From: Poa pratensis
Taxonomy: Eukaryota; Streptophyta; Magnoliopsida; Poales; Poaceae
Length of the DNA stretch: 64,000 bases
Direction of reading: 5' to 3'
Assembly: GCA_947311845.1 (NCBI GenBank)
Contig: CAMZMU010000041.1
Location: forward strand, 130,455,840-130,519,839
Below are positions 50,523 to 60,790 of this stretch, piece by piece (the first letter of the stretch is position 1; each line of letters opens with the position of its first letter). A program made the position numbers and the translations under genes. The notes under the pieces were generated by a model that ran no database searches, was not told the origin of the DNA, and saw nothing but the letters and a program-made list of their open reading frames with translations.

Positions 50523-50575
50523 GCTACTGTAGTACTGTAGAATCTACAGTAAGTACTGTAGCTAAGGCACAGTAG
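50523..50575. repeat. CTACTGTAG inverted repeats near the Helitron 5' end
   Basis: TACTGTAG words recur in both orientations, including CTGTAGAATCTACAG, a near-perfect hairpin with 7-bp arms, 50-100 bp inside the 5' terminus. Confidence 0.75.
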
Positions 50576-50623
50576 CGCGGGCGCCTCTCAGGCCGCGAAT
50601 GTGCACGTCTATTATACAATCGA

Positions 50624-50690
50624 TGCAACGAACGTAATGCTCGAACCTTCAAGAATGTTTGTACCATGCCGACCATATTGTATACTGACA
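50624..50690 (+). pseudogene. LINE ORF2 fragment, right part
   Basis: TGCAACGAACGTAATGCTCG encodes C-NERNAR, continuing with TFKNVCTMPTIL. This is the block that follows WEL in plant LINE ORF2 proteins, in frame with 46939 once the Helitron is removed. Similarity fades after about 50690. Confidence 0.8.
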
Positions 50691-51370
50691 AGTGGGGCCT
50701 ACTTGCCACGTCACCTTACACGTGGGCCGGGGTGTCAGAATAGCTGTCAATTTCTCATCAGAGCGTGATTTTGATTTTTTGAGAAAACTTCGGCAAAATG
50801 TGGTATTTAAATGAGATTGAAACGTCGAGTGGTACCAATCGGTAAATTTTGCATGAAAACCAGTAGGTTTACGCTATTAACTCTAACAGGAATAAGTATC
50901 CGTAGCCGATGGAACTGGATCGTGCAGTCGTCTCCCAAATCCAGGAGTGCGTATGGTTGTGAATATAGCTGGAATTAATCGGTGGATAAGTGGATGGATC
51001 GGGGTTGGCAGTGGCACATGCATGCCCGCGTCTAATTCCCGGCTGCATTTGTGCGCGACGGTGGGCATCTGCACCGGCCCGCCGGCTCTGCACTTGGGAA
51101 GGAACGCGTACGAAAATGGCTGCCAATTTTGCGGTGCAGTGGGCATGTCCAATCCAAATCCTGTTTCTGAATTTAAGCAATCCGTCTTGCAGTAGAAAAT
51201 ATTGTTTGCTCTCTGGTGCCAAAGCTAGTTGCTGGAACAGTTCTTTTGTATACTTGTCAGTTTTATATGCTTCAGTTCAGTTGCTTCTGCCGACCAGGTT
51301 GGGTGTGAAATTCCTTGCACTGAAGGATATATTTTCCTTGATAAGGAACCCGTAGCATAATCACCTGTTT
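50691..51370. other. Intergenic, no gene seen
   Basis: Mixed composition with several overlapping frames on both strands (50869-51355), none with a recognisable motif. Confidence 0.4.
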
Positions 51371-52560
51371 GAGTTTTGAGATATCACACCACATTCAAGC
51401 ATATTTTGTTTGACTGTATACAGATCTTGTTTATCAATTGGAGTTGTTAGTATATGACATACTAAGACTATGTGCAGAGGTTTTCCTTTTTTTTGACGAT
51501 TTTTGAATATTTTATGCTTATTTTGAATTCGGTCAAACCTAAGTTTGACCAACATTTAAACAAGTTTCAAACATGAAAATGAAAAACCAAGCCTGGATCC
51601 TTCTTAGTCACTCCAAAATGAAGATCTTCTGAGTTTTTAGAAAATTTCATGTTGCAAATCCGAAACCACTTCTCTTCACACTTGATAGTTCATAGTTTGA
51701 GTTTTGAGATATCACACCACATTAAAGTATATTTTGTTTGAATGTATCTCGATCTTGTTTATCAATTGGAGTTATTAGTATATGACAAACTAAGAACATG
51801 TGCACTGGTTTTTCATTTTTTGTTTTTTTTGAATTTTTTATGCTTATTTTGAATTCGGTCAAAACTAAATTTGACCAACATTTAAACAAGTTTCAAACAT
51901 GAAAATGAAAAACCAAATCTGGATCCTTCCTAGTCAATCCAAAATGAAACTTTTGTGAGTTTATTGAAAGTTTCAAGTTCCACACCCAAAACCACTTCTC
52001 TTCACACATGAGAGTTCATAGTTTGAGACTTGAGATTTCACACCACATTCAAGCATATTTTGTTTGAATGTATCTAGAGCTTGTTTATCAATTGGAGTTG
52101 TTAGTATATGACATACTAAGACCATGTGCACTGATTTTCCATTTTTTTTGATGTTTTTTGAATTTTTATGCTTATTTTGAATTCGGTCAAACCTAACTTT
52201 GACCAACATTTAAAAAAGTTTCAAACATGAAAATGAAAAATCAAGCTTGGATCCTTCTTAGTCACTCCAAAATGAAGCTTTTGTGAGTTTTTTGAAAGTT
52301 TCAAGTTCCACACCCAAAACCACTTCTCTTCACACATGAGTTTCAAATGAGCTCCAAAGATAGGCTAAACAGCCCCATTACTAAGCAAGTTTTTTGTCCA
52401 CCATGTCTAAAACTGCCAACTAAATTTGAGTTGTTAGTATATGACAACCTAAGAACATGTGCACTGGTTTTCTATTTTTTTGATGTTTTTTGAATTTTGT
52501 ATGCTTATTTTAAATTCGGTCAATCCTAAGTTTGACAAAGTGCTTACTGGTGTTATCTAC
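51371..52560. repeat. 327-bp tandem repeat, about 3.4 units
   Basis: Units start GAGTTTTGAGATATCACACC or a close variant at 51371, 51699 and 52025; a fourth, partial unit resumes at GAGTTGTTAGTATATGAC (52428). Shared words include AGCATATTTTGTTTGA, TTATCAATTGGAGTT and CCAACATTTAAACAAG. Such arrays occur inside cereal transposons, but I cannot tie this one to an element. Confidence 0.88.
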
Positions 52561-52924
52561 ACAAGCATGTAACTTTTAATGTAGGTATCCTAACAAGAGG
52601 TAAAATTATAGTGAAATTCTAGATCTATGTATTTTATTTCGAGTTAAACTGACAGACCAGAAACTGACTAAACAGAAAAAGAACAAACCTAGGGAAAAAA
52701 AACGCTAACTGTGCCAGATCTAGCACTGTTCTAGGCCCAGCAGCAGGATTCGGCCCGCTAATGTTTTTTTCGACCGCCTCCCGTTCCCCTCCCCTACTTA
52801 TCCACTGAAATGTGTCCTACCCTAGCTATTCTTACTCGCTCCAGATCTGCGCCACTCTAGCCGCCGGCGACCAAAACCACACAATCCAGCCCCGCCGCCG
52901 CAGATCAAGCCCCACCGTGCGACG

Positions 52925-53596
52925 ATGATGAGGCGCGGAGGTTCCAGCTCGCGCGGCGGCCATTCCGGCGGCGGAAATCGCTCCGACAAGGATTGGAAAG
53001 GGCCGAAGCGGCCGGCGCCCGCCTCTGACCCCGAACGGGCGGCGCGGGTTGCTTCCGACGGCGGTCGGAAGCGCGGCGCGCGCAAGTACACGAACTACGG
53101 GCTCGCGGCGCCGCCTGCGTACGCCTGGCGCGACGTGGAGGAGTACGACCGCCAGATGGAGATGGCGGCGGCGGCGCGAGGCAGCCGCTACGAGCCTAGA
53201 AACTCCTCTGGCGCGGGGAGCTCCACCATCGCACGGGCACCGCTGCCGCCGCCGAAGAGGGAGGAGGAGGAGCAGCAGGGCTTGGCACCGCGCGCCAGGC
53301 GCATCGGCTTTCTGCCGGGAGACTACGTCGACGACGGCGACCTCGACTGGGTCACCGCCGAGGTGATGGAGCGCACCAAGGACGAGCAGCAGCAGCTCGT
53401 CACGCGCCGGGAGATGGAAAAGGAGCTCAACGAGTTCCGCTTACGCCAAGCTATCGAGAAATCCCGCGCCGACATGGGGTGGGGCGTCGCCGCCTCGTCG
53501 CCGCCGCACCCCTGGGGCTCATGTGAGCCCAATTTTGGATGGATCGAACTAGGGGTAGGAGCTGCGGTTGACAGACTACTCCGTCGTCCTCTGTAA
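52925..53596 (+). CDS. Hypothetical protein, 223 residues
   Basis: I do not recognise this gene. It starts MMRRGGSSSRGGHSGGGN, a Gly/Arg/Ser-rich, disordered N terminus with basic clusters (KGPKRP, GGRKRGARK) that could be nuclear signals. A Pro-rich, Glu-rich linker follows, then an acidic stretch (GDYVDDGDLDWVTAEVMER) and a charged helix likely to form a coiled coil (RREMEKELNEFRLRQAIEKSRADMG, in residues about 155-185). Coding support: strong GC3 bias against AT-rich flanks, a 672-bp frame, and a leader of cereal 5'-UTR type (52800-52924). The ATG is preceded by TGCGACG. No intron is evident. It could be truncated at the 3' end, since the last 25 residues look less conserved in character. 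Confidence 0.6.
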   Translation: MMRRGGSSSRGGHSGGGNRSDKDWKGPKRPAPASDPERAARVASDGGRKRGARKYTNYGLAAPPAYAWRDVEEYDRQMEMAAAARGSRYEPRNSSGAGSSTIARAPLPPPKREEEEQQGLAPRARRIGFLPGDYVDDGDLDWVTAEVMERTKDEQQQLVTRREMEKELNEFRLRQAIEKSRADMGWGVAASSPPHPWGSCEPNFGWIELGVGAAVDRLLRRPL

Positions 53597-53690
53597 TAGC
53601 GTAGATCTATCGAATCGAACCACTTCGTGCCCGTGTGGCTTTTGCTCCGACGATCCCGCCATTAGAACTACTCCGTGTGTAATAGTATAA

Positions 53691-55129
53691 TTATCTGCTA
53701 TGTTTGCTGAATCCTATCTGTGTGTTGTTTGAATTCGGTTGAACGCTTGTAAAATTATCTGTTATGCTTGTCTGAATCGGAGCTCGCCGGCGTTGCCGTG
53801 CTTCGTCGCCGGAGAAGAAGAAGAGGGAGGATGCGCGCGCAGGGGAAAACGATATAACGGTCGTCGCTGCTGCCTGGGTCCCACGCTGACGTGGATAAGC
53901 TGTGGGTCCCACCCGACACCCCCTAATCCTGACGGAGATTGCTCTTAAGGGCCATGTCGTGCCTGGGCTATTTGTGTTCAGAGAGATGTCGCAGCAGAGC
54001 AATTCGTGCGAACGATGTCGTTTTGCAGCCAATTCGCTGGAAAGATGTCGCATAGGAGCTATCAACCCAATAAACAACCCCACGCCAGTCATGTCTTCTC
54101 GGATCATGAAAAGGAATGGGTGGTCCGCCAAAAAATCCAGCTGCATCGGCGGGTCTGATGGTACTGACCTTAGCGTAATCGTTGCAGCAGTCGCCGCAAC
54201 AGCCTCTGTCCCTTCTTCATTCACTTCGACAAAGGACTTGTGGAAAACTGATGACACGTACAATTTCTGTTCCATTGGCGAATCCACCATCTCCAAAAGA
54301 TCGGCATCTACACTCAATGGAAGCTGGAGTCCCAAATCTTTGAGCAAACTGGACGCTTCAAATCCAAACGATATCTTGAACTGTCCGACCGGAACCTTCC
54401 GGGTTGGGGCATGCTCCTCCAGGAACGCTGGTTCAGAGCTCACCTTTTCTGTCAAGTTCCAGAGGAAATAGTGTGCATCTTGCAGCAGTATGTACATGGA
54501 AAACCGTCTCAAGTCCCCGCCTTGCCGGTAAGGAAGCTCAAGTACCTTTAAGTTGTCATAAGAAGAAATATACTGCTCATTTGTGCTAGACATGAATGGT
54601 GCTTGTACTGAGCTCCCGTCAAGAAGGTGGAACTCGTCGTCTTTCGTCTCGGATGCATCGAATTCCTCGGTCCAGGCTCCCTTGAAATAAAGGGCGTTAC
54701 CAAGAACAAGTCTAGTGCAACTGTCGACGGATCCTTCAGGGAGTATCTCTTTGATGAGACCTGATGTGAGTTTGTCTACCCACGTGTTCACATGACTTGC
54801 AACTTCAGCAGCCTAGATGAAATATATTTGTGTAAGAAAGTTGACATACGTGCAACAGATGACGGACAGACGGAATAATTAATAGCATTTATATGATTAT
54901 ATCGGACGCATCACCTTAGTTTGGAAGTCGACGGAGTGAGTCTCGGCCTTGTACTTCCCCACGGCGACCTCCTTGAAGGAAGGCTTGAGCGGCAGCGACG
55001 TGTCGACGAAGACGTCATCAGCGAACGCGACGCGCGGACCGCCCTCGGCGGACGCATCGGCGACAACGAGCTGCACGACCCGCTCCGCGAGAGCGTGGAG
55101 CTTCTCTGCCTCGCCTGGCCCGTCGCCAC
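53691..55129 (-). pseudogene. LR-type serpin, 5'-truncated, C terminus read through
   Basis: This is a plant serpin (serine protease inhibitor fold). Exon 1 (55129-54915) encodes [12 protein letters not shown], then [19 protein letters not shown] and [14 protein letters not shown] 102-bp intron with GT/AG sites (54914-54813) sits at the single position typical of plant serpins. Exon 2 (from 54812) has [20 protein letters not shown], the hinge [19 protein letters not shown] with an Arg at P1 (LRS, the LR class), and [20 protein letters not shown]. The first 100 or so residues are missing: upstream DNA is Copia-derived. After LFIGLIAP the usual ending is absent and the frame runs on about 105 residues to 53691, through a duplicated 32-bp CGACATC unit at 54057-53985. 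It is probably not functional. Confidence 0.85.
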
Positions 55130-58054
55130 CTGCCTACGCCGGCTCCTGGACGCCGAGGATACGTCCCCACACCGGTGCTCCTGGACTTCTTGGATCGCGT
55201 GCCCCGGCGCACACTTATGCTGCTGCTCTGGCCTACTACCCGTATGGCGCCCCCACTGGAGATGGCTCGTACCCGACGTACCCGATGCACACCCTGATGC
55301 CTCTGCCACCGTTGCTACCAACGCCGCCTCAGCCTCCTACGCCGACACCTGCCTGGGATCAAGCCGCCTTTCTGCAGGCTATGAACAACTTTGCTGCTCA
55401 AGGAAACTCAGGTATGGATTGGATTTTCAATTCCGGTGCTTCTAGTCATATGTCTTCTTCGCGTAATTTGCTGTCATCTTGCACTGTCTCTCCCTTTATT
55501 CCATTACCCTTGGTGATGGCTCCTCTATACCCATTCAATGTGTTGGGCAAACTACAATTCCCACTCATACTACCCCTCTTCTTCTTCGAGATGTTCTTGT
55601 TGCACCGAACCTAATTAAAAACCTAATCTCTGTTCACAAATTCACTTCCGATAACCTTGTTTCCGTTGAATTTGATCCCTTTGGTTTATCTGTGAAGGAC
55701 TTCCAAACTAAGGCGGAGATCGTGCGTCTCAACAGCTCCGGTGACCTATACTCTCTCCACGGAGCTCCTGCTGCCGCCCAACCTTCATCCATGGTGGCCT
55801 CCGTCGCACTTTGGTATCAACGTCTCGTTCACCCACAAGCTGCAACTTTATCTTCTATTCTTAGTGAATTTTCTATTCCTTGTAATCGCGATAGTCATAA
55901 TGAATCCGTGTCTGAGTCTTGTCAATTAGGAAAACATGTTAGGCTTCCTTTCAGTCATTCTTATTCCAAGAGTACTTTTCCCTTTAAATTACTACATTGT
56001 GATCTATGGACCTCTCCACACGCCAGTGTTTCCAGTTTTAAATACTATCTTGTTTTATTAGATGACTACACACATTTTGTTTGGACTTTCCCACTTCGAA
56101 ATAAATCTGATGTACATACTATATTTCTTAACTTTCAAAAATATGTTGCTACACACTTCTTTCTTCCTATTCGATTCATCCAATGTGATAACGGTCGTGA
56201 ATTTGACAATTTTAAAAATCGCAACTTTTTCTTCATCATGGCATTCTCCTACGTTTCTCCTGCCCCTATACTTCCCCACAAAATGGCAAAGCTGAGCGCT
56301 GCCTTCGCACAATTAACGACATTATTCGCACCCTTCTAATTCATTCATCCATGCCACCACAATATTGGGCTGAAGCCTTGCGTACGGCCACTTATCTCCT
56401 AAACATTCGACCATCCAAGGCTCAACCAAACACTACTCCCTACTTCTTTCTATTTCTTAGTCACCCTAATTATCCTGAACTTCGCGTTTTTGGTTGTCTC
56501 TGTTTTCCAAAATCCTATTCAATCTCCCCAAACAAGTTAGCCCCTCGATCCCTTGCTTGTGTCTTCGTCGGTTACTCGGATGAGCACAAAGGATATCGCT
56601 GCCTAGATTTGCTCTCAGGTCGCGTTCATATTTCCCGCCATGTCACGTTCGTTGAGACTATTTTTCCCTTTGCTACTCGTACACCTCCTACCAACAACAC
56701 CCCTTCCCAAAACCCATCCTCTACCCCAACCCGTGCCCTTCTCCCAACCCTCCAATTTCCTGCCGTGGCTGACGCTACTACGGTCGCGACACACCCAGAC
56801 TCTACCCCGCCACCCAGTCCTGCCGCGGCACAGTTTTCCCCTGGTTTTTCTGTCGCGACACCACCACCGTCTCCCCGCTCTGTCGAGCCGGCACACAGTT
56901 CAAATACCTCTGCCGAGGCAGATGAGTCTGTTCTCAGCAACACCCCTTCTTCTCCAGTGTCTTCCCCATCCGCTGCGCCTGACTCTGGAAACCCTAGCCC
57001 CATCATTTATGCTCGTGCAATTCCAACCACTATACATCTTAACGATCATTCCATGCGTACTCGCGCTAAATCTGGTTTTCGGCAGCCCCGTCAACTTCTC
57101 AACCTTAATGCCACCCCTTCTATTTCTCCTGTTCCATCCTCCTATAAAGCTGCTCTTCTTGTTCCAAATTGGGCTGCTGCAATGATCGATGAATACAATG
57201 CGTTAATTCAAAACAACACATGGCAGCTTTGTCCTCGTCCTTCTGGAGCCAATGTAGTCTCTGGTAAATGGGTCTTTCGACAAAAATTTCACTCCGATGG
57301 TACTCTCTCTCTCTCGTTACAAAGCATGTTGGGTTTGCCGTGGCTATTCTCAACAACACGGGATTGACTACGACGAAACCTTTTCTCCCGTTGTCAAACC
57401 AAGCACCATCCGCACTGTTCTTAGTATCGCTATCTCCTCTTCGTGGCCTATTCATCAACTAGATGTGAAAAACGCTTTTCTCAATGGCTCTCTTCAGGAA
57501 ACAGTCTATTGTCAGCAACCACAAGGATTCGTTGTTCCTTCCACTCCTGATCACGTTTGTCTTCTTAAAAAAATCTCTCAATGGTTTAAAACAAGCTCCC
57601 CGTGCCTAGTTTCAACATTTCTCTACCTTTATTCAGACCATTGGTTTTCTACCTTCTATGTCCGACACATCACTATTTGTCAATCACACCAACTCTCAAA
57701 CTGCTTGCTTGCTTCTTTATGTTGACGACATCATTCTTACCGCCTCTACACAAAACTTTTTAGATCACATCATCTCTCTTCTTAGCGCTGAATTTTCTAT
57801 GAATGACCTTGGCTTCCTTCATCATTTTCTGGGGATTGTTGTCACACGTGATTCCAAGGGCTTGTTTCTCTCCCAACATCAATACATACTTGATCTCCTC
57901 TCACGAGCTGGGATGCTTGAATGCCAACCATCTAGAACTCATGTTGACACCAATTCAAAATTATCTTCTGTTGGCGAGCCCTTTTCTGATTCCACCTTTT
58001 ATCGTAGTATCACCGGTGCTCTCCAATACCTAACCATCACTCGTGCTGAACTCT
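55130..58054 (+). pseudogene. Ty1/Copia gag-pol fragment, multiply frameshifted
   Basis: Domains in order: Pro-rich gag tail and protease (DWIFNSGASSHMS, 55415-55460); GAG-pre-integrase; integrase core with Asp in LLHCDLW (about 55995) and Asp in FIQCDNGREF (about 56185); the GKWVF, then ETFSPVVKPSTIRTVL and QLDVKNAFLNG motifs of reverse transcriptase (57265-57490), and LLYVDDIILTA (57715-57745). Breaks: near 55490, near 56330, a (CT)n slip at 57303-57316, an A7 run at 57567, and a TAG replacing Trp near 57605. There are no LTRs: the left end is cut at the serpin and the right end by CACTA 2 at 58055, just before the expected LSYAVQ block. RNase H is not visible. Confidence 0.88.
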
Positions 58055-58304
58055 CACTAGTAGAGAAAGGCCTTTTAGTGGTGCACCCTTTTGCAATTCT
58101 GTGGCGCACCCGCAACTTTGCTGGGTGCGCCACAGAAGTCTCGCCACTAAATTTTTATTCTGTGGCGCACGAGCTTATCTCGTGCCTGCGCGCCATTCTA
58201 CCATGCCCTCTCGAAGTTCACCGAATTTACCGAAAAACCCAGCCACGAGGGCACGCGGAAAAAATATTTCCAACACTTTCACCGTGGCCGTCGTCGCGTG
58301 GCGC

Positions 58305-58309
58305 AAAAA
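58305..58309 (-). terminator. Pol III-type T-run after the 5S copy
   Basis: TTTTT on the minus strand starts 3 bp after the 5S 3' end (TCCCTCCTTTTTGCGC), the placement of a Pol III terminator. Confidence 0.65.
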
Positions 58310-58312
58310 GGA

Positions 58313-58431
58313 GGGATGCAACACGAGGACTTCCCAGGAGGTCAACCATCCTAGTACTACTCTCGCCCAAGCACGCTTAACTTCGGAGTTCTGATGGGAT
58401 CCGGTGCTTTAGTGCTGGTATGATCGCATCC
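58313..58431 (-). rRNA. 5S rRNA gene-like copy inside CACTA 2
   Basis: 119 nt on the minus strand run from GGATGCGATCATACCAGC to GTTGCATCCC and match the cereal 5S rRNA as I know it, apart from GGATGGTTGACC (normally GGATGGGTGACC) and one base near the 3' end. The internal promoter is present: A-box region AAGTTAAGCGTGC intact, C-box with the one substitution. Upstream, CATAAG occupies -28 to -23, where plants have a TATA-like element, and -1 is C. A T5 run follows. Surrounding non-CACTA sequence (about 58190-58470) may be 5S spacer. Whether it is transcribed cannot be told from sequence; it could also be a dead copy. Confidence 0.9.
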
Positions 58432-58605
58432 GACATGTTCCACTCCGTTTTCCCTTATGCTTGCTAAGACCAACTTTCTGTGGCGCACCCAGCCCGTGCA
58501 CCACAGAAATAGCTCGGCAGTACACAACAAAGGAATTCTGTGGCGCACCCACGCCTGGTGCGCCACAGAAAGTGGTGCGCCACAAAAAAAATGCGCCACT
58601 AAAGT

Positions 58606-59236
58606 ATAAAACAGAAATACAGGTATATTTACATTTTGCTATACAAATACTAGTATATACATGATTTATACAGAAATACAGGTATATTTGACAGGTATAT
58701 GAACAGACAAACACATTAATCACTATGTCATCACACATATTACTTAGTGCCCGAGATACATACACATAGTCACAAAAGTGCCGAATGTTTACACAATTAG
58801 TCATGATACAAACAAAAGTTCATCATTTCACACTACACATTACAAATGAAGTGTTCACCGCCTAACTAGGATCAAATGTAGTACATCGGCGATGATGGTG
58901 AGCAAGAGCGCGCGGGAGCATGATCATGGAGTCCTCTTCTTGAGCGGCGCCGGGAACGGTAGAAAGCCATCTTTCATCCTCCACTCCCTGGTGTCATTCT
59001 GCGCCTCTAGTCGTTCTTCGATATCCCTCTGACAGAGCCCTGAAGATGGATTGGGATATATATTGGTTAGTGATATAAATAGAGTATAATTTATTCATCT
59101 AAGTAGAGAGGCAAGACAATCAATCAATTGTCATGGTTGGAAATCATATGGCTATCCTATTTGGGTTTAAAGCATAGCATATATATAATATATAACCCTA
59201 CACATGCACTTCTACACAAAAATACACTTGTAATGC
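58606..59236. other. CACTA 2 AT-rich subterminal interior, no gene seen
   Basis: It contains repeated AATACAGGTATATTT words near 58615-58690, and otherwise nothing recognisable; the 3' end of the C48-like gene follows. Confidence 0.45.
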
Positions 59237-60638
59237 TTAGAAAGGCTTTCTTTTATAATACATCCTACCTCTGGGGTAGTGGTAGGACCCTGCTTTGTTC
59301 ATGACATCTTCGAGGTTGATCGTCGATAACTGCAGAATGATGCGATGGAAGTCTTGTCTATAATCAGCATCGGTGAGAGCATCCGCGCTTTTGGTCCATT
59401 CTGCGAGACTAGATGGAATCCTCGTTTTCTCGGCATCCCGGACAAGCCCTTTAAGGTGATGGAGGGCGTAGAAGGCCTCCTTCACGCTACCAGGAAGTTG
59501 CTTGATGCAATGGAATCCGTTCCCATGCATGAACTTGTGTTTGTTGTCCTGCGTGAAAGATTCCCCCTTCTTTTGGAAGGGGCCTCCCTTTTGGGCATAG
59601 CCCTCGAGAGCCTCATTGAGAACACCCTTTATTCTGTTGTAGTTCCTCGGCTTGCATTTATTCCCCGAGTCTAAATAAGTGGCAATGGACCACCTCGGGC
59701 TTACGACGATGAGTGCGCAGTACTTGTCCCTGCTCAACACAATTGAAATAGAATGTTGGACAAAGGATCAGCAATGGAAGAAATCTACAAGAAGGCATAA
59801 GATACGACGACGGCGAGCGGATGTATACTTACTCGTAAAAGAAAGGCAGAAGAAGGTTGTTCTTCCTCTTGTTGGTTAGCATGAGCCTCTGGAGGTACTC
59901 CGTAGCCATGGTCCGTGTCCTTGATCCTTCCACCAGCTGGCTGTCACGCATGTAGTAGGGATCCACTATCGCGACGTACGGGGTATCATCTCTCCGGATC
60001 TTCATCGCCGCATCGAGCGCATATAGACGGACCAAGTTATAGTCCAGCCGTCTGGAGTGAAACAGGTTGAAGATGTCCTTGTACGCTATGAAGAACACAT
60101 CCGCGGGGGCTTCCTGGACGAAGTCCACCTCCTTTGGCACCTTGACCGCGAACACCGGGTAACTCGGCTGCTTGTCTTTAAGAAGGAGGCTCTCTAGATG
60201 CAAGATAGATTCCTGCAAAGAAATCATGGGTCCTTCTGCAAGGCGGAGAAAATCCTCAGACAGTATAGGTTTACCAGCTTCATGAACTCGGGTCAAGCCA
60301 TCCCCACGGGGTGGTATCGTGTCTTCACGACCCCGCATAATCTTAGGAGCTGGCTGGCTCGCAGAGGCGTTTGCTCCTTTTCTCTTCCTGTGCTTCTTCG
60401 TCTTGTTCTTCATCTCTGGGGATGGCTGGGGTGCAGTGAACCCCGCGTGAACCGTCTGGTGCAGTGTGCCAGTGCTGAAAATGTTACCCGGTTTGACTTG
60501 AGCTTGATGATCGCCGGCCTCCGGAGCCGTGTCTTGAGATAAACCCTCGAAGACCAGGCGTTGCGTGCATGTAGTGGGACGAGGAGGTTGACCGCGTTGA
60601 TCACGGATGGGTTCTTCATCCACAGGAGGCATGTACAA
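59237..60638 (-). CDS. CACTA second gene with degenerate Ulp1/C48-like domain
   Basis: Exon A (60638-59832) has a disordered start, a Lys-rich patch (KNKTKKHRKRKG) and a folded part ending LLLPFFY. A GTAAGT donor near 59833 and a CAG acceptor near 59737 lead to exon B, which encodes KYCALIVVSPRWS, YLDSGNK, HCIKQLPGS and AFYALHHLKGLVRD. The order resembles Ulp1-like cysteine protease domains found in plant transposons, but the catalytic His (normally in a HW pair) aligns with Lys or Arg, and the catalytic Cys (normally CG after PPG-like residues) is Glu-Ala. Only the Asp (LDS) remains, so protease activity is unlikely. An upstream start may lie beyond 60638, separated by an intron near 60740. 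The fold assignment is inferred. Confidence 0.55.
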
Positions 60639-60790
60639 ATCTTCCCTGCAGGCGCCAGTGTTGAGGAAGTCATCGACATTGACATTATCTTCATCATCGC
60701 CGTCGTTGGCACCAAGTTGAGGGGCAACGGCTTTGTCCTAAACATAAACAATAGCACATCCGTTATTAGATATAAAGGCTTGGCGTTGTA

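Larger units (their letters stand above)
46940..50623 (-). mobile_element. Non-autonomous Helitron (3,684 bp) inside the LINE
   Basis: Read on the minus strand it begins TCGATTGTATAATAG (5' TC) at 50623 and ends CTAG at 46940. Ten bases before CTAG is the perfect 12-bp palindrome CGTGCCGGCACG, the 3' hairpin expected of Helitrons. It sits between host A (46939) and T (50624), the required AT target with no duplication. Joining the flanks restores the LINE frame as WEL-C-NERNARTFK, independent proof of both borders. The minus-strand 5' part (50620-49880) is GC-rich; the rest is AT-rich. No Rep/helicase is present, so it needs help in trans. Confidence 0.88.
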
